From: Bacteroidetes bacterium HGW-Bacteroidetes-4
GTDB taxonomy: Bacteria > Bacteroidota > Bacteroidia > Bacteroidales > SZUA-534
NCBI GenBank assembly: GCA_002840905.1
Contig: PHDD01000014.1
Span: 1 to 64,000, forward strand
Direction: 5' to 3'
Length of the DNA: 64,000 bases
Part shown: in pieces, positions 29,220-39,400 of the stretch
Position numbering within the stretch: the stretch's first letter is position 1
Layout: each line of letters opens with the position of its first letter
The notes under the pieces: model-generated
What the model was told of the DNA's origin: nothing
What the model saw: the letters and a program-made list of their open reading frames with translations, nothing else
The model's database searches: none
Position numbers and translations under genes: made by a program

Positions 29220-30343
29220 GCCATTTTCCCCTTAATAAATGTTTTAATTTTACTGATGGCCATACTAATTTCGTAAGGATGACGGGCTATGTTAAAACGA
29301 ACAAAGTTTTTGCCTTGTTCACTAAAATGAATTCCGGGAATGGTGGCTACTTTTTGTTCGTCGTACAATGCCATGGCAAAATCGAAACCATCGGTAAAAG
29401 CGGGCGGAAGCATAGCCCAAACGAAATATCCACCTTGAGCAGGAACAACTGAAAACCCCAGCTCGTTTAGCGCATCTTTTAATTGATTGTAGTTTCCTTT
29501 TAGTTTATCGCGTAAGTCTTCGGTATAATCACGGCCAAAACTGTATTTATCGAGATAAGCAGCCAGGGCTGTTTGCAAGAGTGAAGGGGCACACAATCCG
29601 GTGTAGTCATGCACATGGGCAAGGGCATCCATATGCGATGCATCGGCAATAAGATAACCCAGACGCCATCCGGTAATTGAAAACTGCTTTGAAAAAGCGT
29701 TTACATAAAACAAATACGGGTTTATTTTATCGGTGGGCAAATAAGGTTTTACATCGAAATACAATTCAGAATACACAGCATCGAAAATCAGATAAACCTG
29801 ATGTTTAAGCGAGAGCTCTGTTAAAGATTCTATCTCGTGCCGGGAATAAACTTTACCCAAAGGGTTTCCAGGCGAAGCAAGTAAAATAATCCGGACATTT
29901 TTGGATTTTATATCTTCTTCAATCTTAGAAAAATCAATTACCGGTTCATTGGGATAAGCCACAAAGGGCAAATTGAATATACGCGCCAGATTATGATAAC
30001 TCTCATACACCGGATCGAAAGCCAGGACAGAAAATTTTTCTTTAATCAGGTTTTGCAGGTAGATGAACAACAATGAAATTGCTTCGGTTGCTCCATTAAC
30101 CATTATGAACTGCTGCTGTGGAAGTTTATAGTATTTTGCCAGTTGTTCAAGTAAAGCGTACACTCCACGGCCGGGTGCATATTGATGGATATTATCGTTG
30201 GCAACCAATCGTAAGATGTCAATCAGTTCCTTAGGCGGATCAAAAGCCGGAATGCCCTGAGCCAGGTTGATGCCTCCCTGTAACTTAACTTTATTCGACA
30301 TAAAACTGATTAATGAACCTTTAGGCAATTCTTTATTACTCAT
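29216..30343 (-). CDS. PLP-dependent class I/II aminotransferase (methionine aminotransferase-like)
   Basis: I chose the ATG at 30343 (MSNKELPKGSLISFMS), giving 375 residues. The longer track start would begin inside the terminator of the upstream gene. Fold type I features are GGINLAQGIPAFDPP, HQYAPGRG, FVNGATEA-like MVNGATEAISLLF, SPGNPLGKVYS, and the PLP-lysine segment NAFSKQFSITGWRLGYLI. It closely resembles the YbdL/KAT-type enzymes that transaminate methionine and aromatic amino acids. Its stop overlaps the stop of the MerR gene on the other strand. Confidence 0.85.
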   Translation of the reverse strand: MSNKELPKGSLISFMSNKVKLQGGINLAQGIPAFDPPKELIDILRLVANDNIHQYAPGRGVYALLEQLAKYYKLPQQQFIMVNGATEAISLLFIYLQNLIKEKFSVLAFDPVYESYHNLARIFNLPFVAYPNEPVIDFSKIEEDIKSKNVRIILLASPGNPLGKVYSRHEIESLTELSLKHQVYLIFDAVYSELYFDVKPYLPTDKINPYLFYVNAFSKQFSITGWRLGYLIADASHMDALAHVHDYTGLCAPSLLQTALAAYLDKYSFGRDYTEDLRDKLKGNYNQLKDALNELGFSVVPAQGGYFVWAMLPPAFTDGFDFAMALYDEQKVATIPGIHFSEQGKNFVRFNIARHPYEISMAISKIKTFIKGKMA

Positions 30344-30360
30344 AGTTGAAACTTTAAACA

Positions 30361-30386
30361 AATAAAAAAAAGCCCCGTAAAGGGCT
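30361..30386 (-). terminator. Terminator after the SiaC-like gene
   Basis: On the minus strand AGCCC, a 6-base loop and GGGCT run into TTTTTTTATT. It lies between the SiaC-like stop and the aminotransferase start and supports the shorter aminotransferase ORF. Confidence 0.8.
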
Positions 30387-30410
30387 CCCATCTTTTTAAA
30401 CTAAAAAATA

Positions 30411-30785
30411 TTAAAAAGAAATAAATTTAAAAGGAATATCCACCAAATCGCGAAAGTATTCGCCGGCATCCAACATGTCTTCGTCGTCTTCCTGATAATA
30501 CCATTCAATTTCCACGTCGGCTCCTCCTTTATAAAGCAGGTTTAGTTTTTTAATTATAGAAAAAAACATTTTTGATGATGCCGTATTGTAATACTTTAAT
30601 TTAAACGACAGAACGGTTTGTGCTACCGGAGTTTTGCAATATTGCTCAAGCCATTCCAATACCGGTTGATAAAGCATGGTCGCATTTTCGGGCAACGATT
30701 GCCCGGCAATTTTCAGTTCTCCTGTAGTAGCTGAGAACAACAAATCGGGACGCTGTTTATCTCCCTTAATTAACAAATCGTTCAT
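30411..30785 (-). CDS. SiaC/DUF1987 family regulatory phosphoprotein
   Basis: This 124-residue protein has the family start LLIKGDKQRPDLLFSATTGELKIAGQSLPENA. The conserved middle reads LSFKLKYYNTASSKMFFSIIKKL, where Thr/Ser in YNTASS corresponds to the phosphorylated site of SiaC. In Pseudomonas, SiaC binds a diguanylate cyclase and is switched by a SiaB kinase and SiaA phosphatase. No such partners are in the window, so only the fold and the switch site are supported. It follows a sugar nucleotidyltransferase gene on the same strand. Confidence 0.85.
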   Translation of the reverse strand: MNDLLIKGDKQRPDLLFSATTGELKIAGQSLPENATMLYQPVLEWLEQYCKTPVAQTVLSFKLKYYNTASSKMFFSIIKKLNLLYKGGADVEIEWYYQEDDEDMLDAGEYFRDLVDIPFKFISF

Positions 30786-30883
30786 ATGGTTTATTTTTCA
30801 TTGCTAAACTATAATACAACTCTTTCTTTGAATTTTAAGAATTATAAAAATAATAACTCTAACATTACAAAACAAGATTAGTT

Positions 30884-31609
30884 CTAATTAAAATGTTCCA
30901 AAAACTTTTCGATGCTATTAATTTTCTCAACTGTTCCGGCATCGAACCAATAGTCAGCATCGTGCACATACGCTTTAATCCGGTTCGATTTAGCCGCATC
31001 GAGGTACCATTCAACCAGCCCAAAAACGTTTTTTTGGGGAGCATAATCAAAAAACCCGGGCGAAAGAATTTGAATTCCGCTAAAGGCCAATGCCGTCAAT
31101 TCATCTTTTTCACACATCATCACTTTTTGATTGGTACGGGCATTTTTCCATCCGCTTAGGAGCAGTTCCTGATCGAACAAAAAATAACGACCCGATTTTC
31201 GGTTACGAACAGCCAGTGTTGCCAGTGCATCGTTTTCTCTGTGGTAACTTAACATTTTTATATAATCGATATTACTTACCACATCAACATTCAATGCCAA
31301 AATGGTATCGTCGGGCTTAAAAAAACGTCTTGCCTTTATTAGTCCTCCTCCGGTATCGAGAAGGCAATCAGTCTCGTCGGAGATGTGGATATTTGCTCCA
31401 AAATTATGGTTGGTTGTAAGATAGTTCTTTATCAAATGCGAGAAGTGATGTACATTGACTACCATCTCGTTAATTCCATAGTACAATAACGATTCAACCG
31501 CCCGCTGAAGCAGCGTTTTTCCACCCACCTCCACCAGCGCCTTGGGTAAAGAATCGGTCAGAGGTTTTAAGCGGGAACCTACTCCCGCTGAAAAGATTAT
31601 GGCTTTCAT
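30884..31609 (-). CDS. Sugar-1-phosphate nucleotidyltransferase (MurU/NTP_transferase-like)
   Basis: This 241-residue single-domain GT-A nucleotidyltransferase has the nucleotide loop MKAIIFSAGVGSRLKPLTDSLPKALVEVGG and the metal Asp in LALNVDVVSN. ETDCLLDTGGGLIKAR matches the E-x-LLDTGGG motif of MurU/GDP-mannose-type enzymes, and YWFDAGTVEKI is near the C-terminus. MurU makes UDP-MurNAc from MurNAc-1-phosphate in a recycling route. That fits the murein theme but its usual kinase partner AmgK is not here. Mannose-1-phosphate or glucose-1-phosphate are alternatives. Confidence 0.8.
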   Translation of the reverse strand: MKAIIFSAGVGSRLKPLTDSLPKALVEVGGKTLLQRAVESLLYYGINEMVVNVHHFSHLIKNYLTTNHNFGANIHISDETDCLLDTGGGLIKARRFFKPDDTILALNVDVVSNIDYIKMLSYHRENDALATLAVRNRKSGRYFLFDQELLLSGWKNARTNQKVMMCEKDELTALAFSGIQILSPGFFDYAPQKNVFGLVEWYLDAAKSNRIKAYVHDADYWFDAGTVEKINSIEKFLEHFN

Positions 31610-31638
31610 TTACTTATTCGTTTTGGGAACAATCATAG

Positions 31639-31758
31639 CTATAGTTTTTCAGGTTTGCAAAGCTTGTGCTCCTTTTTTGCTTTGCGTTCGCACTTACTAC
31701 AAATAAAGTTTGGCGATTTGGGTTGTTCGTAGGATTCCTTTTTACACTTCTTAGCCAT
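31639..31758 (-). CDS. Small Cys-rich protein (39 residues, below ORF-track cut-off)
   Basis: The minus strand encodes MAKKCKKESYEQPKSPNFICSKCERKAKKEHKLCKPEKL with a clean ATG and stop, 29 bases upstream of the nucleotidyltransferase start. Cys20-x2-Cys23, with His31 and Cys34, could form a small zinc knuckle, and about a third of residues are Lys/Arg. The composition is far from random AT-rich sequence. I believe it is a genuine small protein of a Bacteroidota-wide type, but I cannot name a family. Confidence 0.6.
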   Translation of the reverse strand: MAKKCKKESYEQPKSPNFICSKCERKAKKEHKLCKPEKL

Positions 31759-31810
31759 GAATAAAACGTTTATCTGCTTAAACAGTAAAAAACCATAAAT
31801 GTTTGTAATA

Positions 31811-31841
31811 AAAAGCCGCTCTGGCTATAAGCTGAAGCGGC
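31811..31841 (-). terminator. Terminator of the SusCD-GHL10 unit
   Basis: On the minus strand GCCGCT and AGCGGC form the outer stem, with an inner GCT/AGC pairing, followed by TTTTTATTAC. It lies 27 bases after the GHL10 stop codon. Confidence 0.75.
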
Positions 31842-31867
31842 GTTAAGAATCTAAACCTATTATTTAT

Positions 31868-34800
31868 TTAGTATACCAACAGGCGTTTTACCTGAATGGC
31901 ATTATCGATGGAAACTTGAACGTAATAAACCCCTTTGGCATTAAAACTTGCTGCATCGATAAAATAGTTTTCGGTACCTGCAGGTTTTATTTTCGGTTTC
32001 TGAACCCAGGTTACGGTCTGGCCCAAGAGATTTATGACTTTAACAGAAACCTGCGATTGTTTGGGAATAGACATACGCAACTCCGAGATTCCCTGATTTA
32101 TTACATTGGGAAACAACTCGATACGAACTAAATCTTTATCAATTACTGCGGTTCCTGAACCGGTTTTAAAGTATTTATTTGAACTGTAGATACCGGTTCC
32201 AAACTCGTTTTGCGCTTTAATACGCAAATAAAACCAGGTTTTGGGTTTCAGATTTTGGTTTAACTGACCCTGACCGGGGGTTGATTCGAGCATACCCGTT
32301 GCAACCAATGGATTAAAGGAACTGGCTTCAGAAAACTCAATAATTATTGAATCGGCATTTTCAGCTGCACTCCATACAACCCATGGGTTTATATCGACAT
32401 TCTCTGAAAGGTGAACTGGTTGTGAAATAGCTGGTCGGGCAGGATAACCCGCTAAATAATTCCGTATTTCGGAATATTCTCCTTCGCCAAATTCGTTTTT
32501 AGCTTTAACCCGCCAGTAATAAAGTCGATCACCCTCAAGCCCCATTTGATCAACTACCATCGCTGTTTCAGAAATCCATCCGGAATTATAAATTATGGAA
32601 CTAAAAGCCGCATCGACAGCAACCTCCAGCTGAAAGGTAATGGTTCCTTCAGTTGTGGGAGTTTCCCAAACCAAATCGTCGAACGAAGCTATGGTGGTTC
32701 CATCAGCCGGAGATACCAGATTAACCGTAGGTTTTTCGCCCGCAGCTATCTTAAACACAATAACGTCAGAAAAACCACTTTCTCCAAAAGTATTTGTGGC
32801 TTGTATTTTAAGGTTATACCAGGTGCTTTTTTCAAGTGTTGCAGACAGCGTTCCATGAAGTGATACCGCATCAAAAGTTTCGGAAGTGGTAATAACAGAA
32901 AACTCGTAATCTTCTGAAATTAGTACCTCAACCTGATCAGCCAGCAGCGAAGCATTCCACTCGATTACCGGTTGCTGGGGTAAATCCTGTTGCAAATGGT
33001 AGGGTTTAATAATTTCAGGAACAGCCGGGAAACCGGTTACTATGCTCTGATATTCGGAATAAGTCCCTTCATTTGCTGCATCTTTAGCTTTAACCCGCCA
33101 ATAATAAATAGTTTCCCCTTTAAGGGGCAGACTTTCAATTTTCACAATTGAATCGGTTATCCATCCTGAATTATAAACAATGTTACCAAAACTTTCGTTG
33201 GTAGAAATCTGCAGATAAAAAGAGGCTGCTGCAATATTCGACTTCCAGCTAAGTTCATCGGCAAAAGCAACCACGGTTCCTTCTGAGGGTCCAATTAGTG
33301 TAACTTCGGGTAAAGATAAATCGGGCTGGTAAATCAAACTGGGAGCACTTTCTTCTCCGGTTAGCGAAACGGCGGTTACTACAATTCTGGAATTACTTGC
33401 GATGCCCAAATCGGAAAATAAAACCTGGTTTTGACTAACCAGTTTAACCAAATTGACCGGATTGTCAACTATTGACTGTGCATCGAGAGGGTTGTTTGAA
33501 AGATACATAGCAAAGCGGTCGCTTTCACTTCCGCTGTAATCCCAGGTTAAGGCTAACCCTTCAGGTAAATTTACCCATGAAAGATTAGACGGAACTTGCG
33601 GTGCTGTAATTGTCTTCCAGGTCATTTCGGGCCAAAGGGTTTTGTGTGTATATTTATTTTCGAGCATGTATTGGGCTAAGCCGCTAACCCGATCAAAATC
33701 TTTTGAGCTGTAAAAAACACTACCCAGGGCATTTTTTGCATGATTTGAGCGCATGATATCAATCTGTTTTCCAACTTCGCTTAAAGTCCAGGCAGAAACC
33801 GGATCGCTGGTTCCCTTAATACCCATTTCGAGCGTTGAATAATTGTTATCTGCTTCAACAATTCGCGAATTAAATGTGGGAGTAATAATTGTTGATTTTG
33901 TTACAGCCGGATTATCGGCCAGACGATAAGTTCCGTGACCGGGATAAAAATGCCGGCTCTTAGCTAATACCTGATCGGACCACCAATTAGCCAGGGTTTC
34001 AAAATCCTGAGAACCACCGGTAGGCCAGTAAAGTTGAGGGGTTAAATAATCGACTGAACCATTTTGCAGCCAGGCCAGGGGATCGCAATAAATAACACTG
34101 TAGGCATCCATACCTGAAATTCCTGAAGGAACTCCGCTTTTATATATACCAAATGGACTAACACCAAAACGAATGGACGGGTTCACCTCCTGAATAACTT
34201 TATATACGGTATCAATCATCCGGTTAACATTATGACGACGCCAGTCGTTCAAATCCAACCCTCCACCGTAGGCTGCATATTGCACTGCATCTAATTCGGC
34301 AGGTGTTCCATCGTACGAATAAAAATAATCGTCGAAGTGAACACCATCTACGGCATATTTTGAAACCAAATCGCGAATTACTGCCCCAATGTACGACATA
34401 ACCTCAGGCCGCCCCGGATTTAGGATTTTTTTACCGGAAGCATATTCCAAAGCCCATTCCGGATGTTCTTTGTAAATGTGTGTTTCATCGTAATAGGTTC
34501 CACCGTCGCTGGCTGAATAATTGATGCGATAGGGATTAATCCACGCATGCAGTTCAATGCCTCGTTTGTGAGCCTCATCAATAGCAAATTGAAGCGGATC
34601 GTATCCCGGATAATCGCCCTGGTTCCATGTCAAAAACCTTGACCAGGGTTCGTAGGCCGAATTATAAAAGGCATCGCACTCGGTGCGAACCTGAAGCAAA
34701 ACAGCATTCAAATTTATTGACTCATATAAATCAAGCATACGGATTAGCTCTGCCTTTTGCGCCGCCGGATTGTTGCGGGTAGCACTTTTGGGCCAATCAA

Positions 34801-34915
34801 TATTGCCAACGGTAGCAATCCAGGTAGCCCGGAATTCGCTCTTATATTCCTCCTGTGCAAAACCTGATTGCATGATAAGCATTATGCCCAGAAAAAGTGA
34901 GATAAGGTTTTTCAT
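31868..34915 (-). CDS. GHL10 family glycosidase with fibronectin-like modules and T9SS sorting domain
   Basis: From the ATG at 34915 (MKNLISLFLGIMLIMQSGFAQ, a signal peptide) the protein has 1,015 residues. The GHL10 (DUF187) catalytic domain covers ~25-430: EFRATWIATVGNIDWP, LQVRTECDAFY, GIELHAWINPYRI, VDGVHFDDYFYS, and RFGVSPFGI. Four beta-sandwich modules follow, arranged A-B-A-B. A T9SS sorting domain closes the chain (LFPNVINQGISEL ... GVYYVQVS). E. coli DigH/YddW, also GHL10, cleaves peptide-free peptidoglycan glycan, so a secreted murein glycosidase is likely. It follows susD by 50 bases. Confidence 0.88.
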   Translation of the reverse strand: MKNLISLFLGIMLIMQSGFAQEEYKSEFRATWIATVGNIDWPKSATRNNPAAQKAELIRMLDLYESINLNAVLLQVRTECDAFYNSAYEPWSRFLTWNQGDYPGYDPLQFAIDEAHKRGIELHAWINPYRINYSASDGGTYYDETHIYKEHPEWALEYASGKKILNPGRPEVMSYIGAVIRDLVSKYAVDGVHFDDYFYSYDGTPAELDAVQYAAYGGGLDLNDWRRHNVNRMIDTVYKVIQEVNPSIRFGVSPFGIYKSGVPSGISGMDAYSVIYCDPLAWLQNGSVDYLTPQLYWPTGGSQDFETLANWWSDQVLAKSRHFYPGHGTYRLADNPAVTKSTIITPTFNSRIVEADNNYSTLEMGIKGTSDPVSAWTLSEVGKQIDIMRSNHAKNALGSVFYSSKDFDRVSGLAQYMLENKYTHKTLWPEMTWKTITAPQVPSNLSWVNLPEGLALTWDYSGSESDRFAMYLSNNPLDAQSIVDNPVNLVKLVSQNQVLFSDLGIASNSRIVVTAVSLTGEESAPSLIYQPDLSLPEVTLIGPSEGTVVAFADELSWKSNIAAASFYLQISTNESFGNIVYNSGWITDSIVKIESLPLKGETIYYWRVKAKDAANEGTYSEYQSIVTGFPAVPEIIKPYHLQQDLPQQPVIEWNASLLADQVEVLISEDYEFSVITTSETFDAVSLHGTLSATLEKSTWYNLKIQATNTFGESGFSDVIVFKIAAGEKPTVNLVSPADGTTIASFDDLVWETPTTEGTITFQLEVAVDAAFSSIIYNSGWISETAMVVDQMGLEGDRLYYWRVKAKNEFGEGEYSEIRNYLAGYPARPAISQPVHLSENVDINPWVVWSAAENADSIIIEFSEASSFNPLVATGMLESTPGQGQLNQNLKPKTWFYLRIKAQNEFGTGIYSSNKYFKTGSGTAVIDKDLVRIELFPNVINQGISELRMSIPKQSQVSVKVINLLGQTVTWVQKPKIKPAGTENYFIDAASFNAKGVYYVQVSIDNAIQVKRLLVY

Positions 34916-34965
34916 TCTATAAACACCCATTTTTAATATTATTAATTTAATCTGTAGTTATCCAA

Positions 34966-36477
34966 CTACTCGCCGTAATTAACCGTTCCAAACTGTTCGG
35001 CCCACCAAACCTGCTGATAGTATGAATCGCCTCCCATTTGCTCCACAGCCTGCTGGTAATTGGTATTATTGAGTTCCATTTCATTCTCGGGATAACGTAA
35101 TCGGCCCGGAACATATTCGCGCGGTACATCGACCCAATTGGCCTGAAGAATTTTAATTCCTTCGAGAGTAAGATCCCATTTTTTAAGTTGCGGATAGCCG
35201 GTTCGGCGGTAATCGTTATAAGCTTCCCATCCATCCAAAAACAAAGCAATCCATTTTTGTTCCATAATTTGCTCCAGGGTATTATTAAAAGGATTGCCAT
35301 TGGATAAAAACTCATCAATGTTGGCAGTTTCAACACCATAAAAACTCATCGATGCCCGAACACCTTCTTCGTACCAGGTTTGGGCCGATTCACCGGTCCA
35401 TTCTCTTTGAGCAGCTTCGGCACGAATAAAACATACTTCAGCATACGACAACAAGGGTTTTTTCCGTTGGGGATTGTTTACAAAAGTAGTACCGATGTAT
35501 GAAGTGCTAAAAACACCCATACCCATGGCCTGGTTTTCCTTTTTATTGGCATCCATTAAATTGGGAACCCCTTGATAAGTTACCCCATCGAACTCGGCCG
35601 GTTGGGCATAAATGGGCAAACGCGGATCGTCGGTTGCATCGAACTTTTCTTTTAGTAACCAACTGATTTTAGGTGTCGATTCTTTACTGCTCAGCCAGGT
35701 TTCGTAATAGGGATTCCACCAGCTTTGCGATTCTATATAAGTAAATATAGCACTTTCCTCTTCGCTCGAAATTAGATTATTCTCTGTAATCAATTCATTA
35801 ATCACCGCTTGATTTCCACTACGCATAGCCAGACGTAAGCGTAAGGAATTTGCAAATTTTACCCATAGATTTAACTTTCCGTTAAACAATAAGTCGCTTG
35901 AATAGAAAGGTTTTGATGGATCCATCTTAGCTGCAGCATCCTTTAATTCATTCAACATGCCGGTATAAATATCCTCCTGCCTGTCGTATTTGGGTTTAAA
36001 TGCCTCTTCGCTATACTCGTTTAGCATACGCCAGGCATCGGAATAAGGTACATCGCCCCACAAATCGGTAACTTTATGCATGTTATATACCTTCCAGATA
36101 CGGGCCACCTGATGCCGGTTAACATCCAGCGTATCTTCGGCCGTCATTTCTTCCAATACCACACAATTTAATAAAACATTGGCGTAATAATGTTCCCAAA
36201 GCAATTGAATACGGTACTGATCGAATAAAGTGTAGGGCGGCATGGTTGAGTTACCCCAGACAGCAGCCGTTTGCATGACCCAACGTTGGATATAAGTGTA
36301 ATTGTAACTGGTAACAATACCAAATTCACCCGCACCCTCTTTTAACACATAATTAAATACATATACTGGTTCAGTGGTTGCAGGGTTATTTGGATTCTTA
36401 TTAATCTCCTCAAAATCGGCAGTACAGGCACTGATAAGCAGACCAAAAAAGAGGGCTATTGTATATTTTGATTTCAT
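34966..36477 (-). CDS. SusD/RagB-type outer-membrane substrate-binding lipoprotein
   Basis: This 503-residue protein has a lipoprotein signal (LLISACTADFEEINKNPNNP, Cys ~18). Its helical TPR-like SusD architecture contains YIQRWVMQTAAV, KVTDLWGDVPYSDAW and PLLSYAEVCFIRAEAAQREW, matching the SusD-like_2 subgroup. It caps the SusC barrel, binds substrate outside the cell and passes it to the transporter. It lies 17 bases after susC and 50 before the GHL10 gene. Substrate is inferred from neighbours (murein fragments), not from the sequence. Confidence 0.93.
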   Translation of the reverse strand: MKSKYTIALFFGLLISACTADFEEINKNPNNPATTEPVYVFNYVLKEGAGEFGIVTSYNYTYIQRWVMQTAAVWGNSTMPPYTLFDQYRIQLLWEHYYANVLLNCVVLEEMTAEDTLDVNRHQVARIWKVYNMHKVTDLWGDVPYSDAWRMLNEYSEEAFKPKYDRQEDIYTGMLNELKDAAAKMDPSKPFYSSDLLFNGKLNLWVKFANSLRLRLAMRSGNQAVINELITENNLISSEEESAIFTYIESQSWWNPYYETWLSSKESTPKISWLLKEKFDATDDPRLPIYAQPAEFDGVTYQGVPNLMDANKKENQAMGMGVFSTSYIGTTFVNNPQRKKPLLSYAEVCFIRAEAAQREWTGESAQTWYEEGVRASMSFYGVETANIDEFLSNGNPFNNTLEQIMEQKWIALFLDGWEAYNDYRRTGYPQLKKWDLTLEGIKILQANWVDVPREYVPGRLRYPENEMELNNTNYQQAVEQMGGDSYYQQVWWAEQFGTVNYGE

Positions 36478-36494
36478 GTTTTTTATTTTTTCAA

Positions 36495-39400
36495 TTAAAA
36501 TACTACTCTCAGATTAAAACCAAAGGAGCGGGCATGCGGCATGGCTGCATATTCCTGACCCAAACCATTGTTATTTGAAGTAAACGATGATTCGGGATCG
36601 ATGTTTGGAACCCCGCTGTAAATTAACCAAAGATTTTTTGCCACAAAGGACAACGAAGCCTGCTTAACAAAGAAATTCTCGAACCAATACTCCGGAAAAT
36701 CATAATTCAGGGTTAGATCACGTAGTTTAACATATGAAGCATCGTATACATCCAACTCGGCAATTCCGCCCCATTTTCGTTGATGAAAATAGACCTGCGG
36801 ATCGATTCCCCTGGTGTTTTCGGTACCGTCGGCAAGTACTCCGTCGGCCACATAACCTGCTGTTCCTGCCTGTCGTTCAGCATTGGTTGCAGCATACCAA
36901 GACTCTCTTCCTTCGAGGGTTTCTTCAAATTGACCGTTATCTAATCCGTACTTATTGGTTTTTGAAAAAATATCGCCACCAATTTGTATCCCAATAGAAA
37001 ACATTAAACTCAGGTTTTTATATTTCAGGCTGTTGGTAATACCCCCTGTCCAATCGGGCATTACGTTTCCAATTACTTTACGGTCGGACATTACATACAT
37101 GCCTTGTTCATCAACCAAAGGGCGTCCGTTATTGGGATCGTCCACAATATTGCCATTGACATCGGTTTTGTAATACCTGGTTAATCCGGTACCAATAATG
37201 TCACCATAGGGTTGTCCGGGTAAAGCTACAATATCAACCTGACTCTCAACAGTAACCGTAATAAAAGGCAAACCATCGGCCAGGGAAAGTACTTCGTTTT
37301 TGTTTTTTGCATAATTAAATAAAAAATTCCATTTAAAATCTGGAGTTTCAATGGGCGTAGCATTAAACTGCAATTCTATCCCCCGGTTGGCAACTTTACC
37401 CCCATTAGTCAACACCGTAGCCAAACCACTGGAGCGGGAAAGTTCTGCGCTTACAATCTGGTTGTGATTGATTTCGTTATAGTACGAAAAGTCAACACTA
37501 ACCCGGTTTTGGAAAAAACGCAAATCGGTTCCCACTTCCCACGAACCGGTTTCTTCAGGTTTCAGATTATTGTTTGTAAGGCTTGGTCTAAGATAGATGG
37601 CTGGTAAATCGCCATACTGCTGATTGATATAGGAGCGGGATAATTGATGTGGATCCGGGTCGTTTCCAACATAAGCAAACGAACCCCGAATCTTACCAAA
37701 ACTAAGTATATTATTTTCTATTCCCAGCGCATCGGTAAATACAATACTACTGTTTACTGAAGGATAAATATAACTGTTGTTATTTAATGGTAATGTTGAT
37801 GACCAGTCGTTTCGTCCGGTAAATTCAAGAAACCACCAGTTTTTATACTCCATCTGTACCGAACCAAACAAAGAGTGAATTTGCTTATTCTTTACCGTGC
37901 TACCTACCGAGGTTTCGTCGGGGTTTTTTGCATTGTTTAACGAAAAGAAATTGGGTACTGCCAAACCGTAAATGGTTGTGGATTGCATATCGACATGATA
38001 ATCGTACCAATTACCTCCCAGATTACCTGAAAGCTTAAACTCGTCGTTCAAATCTCTTTTCGCGCTCAGCAAAAATTCGTGATTCATCGATTTATAGTTG
38101 ATCCATTGTTCGGTATATTGCCCCTGCCCTATAGCCCGAACCGCATTATTAGCAATACGATTGTAACGTTTGCTAAGGTAAGTGTCCATGCTACTTCGAA
38201 CATAAGCACTTAACCATGAGTTAATATTAAAATCGAGTTTTACATATCCAGTAAACTGATCTTTAAAATCGTTATTATAGTTTTCATAAGCTTCCCAATA
38301 CGGATTGGTATGCCAGGGATCGTCGGGATACCAGTTTTGTTCAAAACCGTTTTCATCTTTGTAATAATCGCGTAAGGTACTCATGTTAATGCTTCGCGGC
38401 ATCCAAATGAAAGTACGGGCACCGGTGCGAGAATCGCCCTGCCCTACCCGGTTAAAAGCGTCTTCGCGAATGTAATTGGCTTTAAAACTGGCGGTAACAT
38501 AGTCGTTCATTTTTGACGACATGATGTAATTTATAGAAGTACGATCGTAATGACTATTGGGCTTTAAGCCTTTATTTTGCAAGTCGGTAAGCGACATGCG
38601 CCAGTTGAATGCTTCGGTTCCCTTTTCGAGTGAAATGGAATTTGTAAAGGTATAACCTGTATTAAAATAGTTTTTTACGTTATCGGGCTGAGCCACATAA
38701 GGCGCAAACTTATTGTTCCAGTCCAGAATTTCGAAACTGCCATCCATTTTGGGGCCCCAACTACCGGTTCCATAATTATAGTAAGCCGAATAAACCGGTA
38801 AGCCGGTAATGCTGTCCGTTTCAACAATTACTTTTTGTTGATCTTCGGGTGCTAAGCTTTCGTAAGTTTCGGGTGAAAGTTTATTTTTTTGTATTACCCC
38901 TCCAAAACCAGCTCCGTATTCATTCTGATATTTTGCTACAATGTAGGGTTTATCAATCATAAAATTGGAGTTAAAGGTAACTTTCATTTGATCGCGTTTG
39001 GTTCCCTTTTTCGTAGTAATCATAATTACCCCTGTTGCTGCTCGTGAGCCGTATAATGCTGCGGCATTGGGTCCTTTTAGCACCGACATGGTTTCAATAT
39101 CGTCGGGCGAAATGGATGATAGACTATTGCCATAATCCAAACCGCCCAACCAGCTTGCACCATCGCTGCTGTTATCCATTGGTACTCCGTCAACCACAAT
39201 TAACGGTTGGCTGTTGCCACTTATCGATTTAATACCCCGAATGATTATTCGCGACGAAGTTCCGGCTCCACCTGCCGTTTGGGTAATATTTACCCCGGGT
39301 ATTTTGTTGCTGATGGAATTAATGAAATTCACATCTCGGTTGGTGGTGAGTTCATCCCCCGACACATCGGCAAAAGCATAACCCAAAGCCTTTTTTTCTT

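Noticed and set aside
30344-30391. Extension of the aminotransferase to 391 residues
   Set aside because: The extra codons are translated from the terminator hairpin and T tract of the upstream gene, and family members start near MSNKELP.
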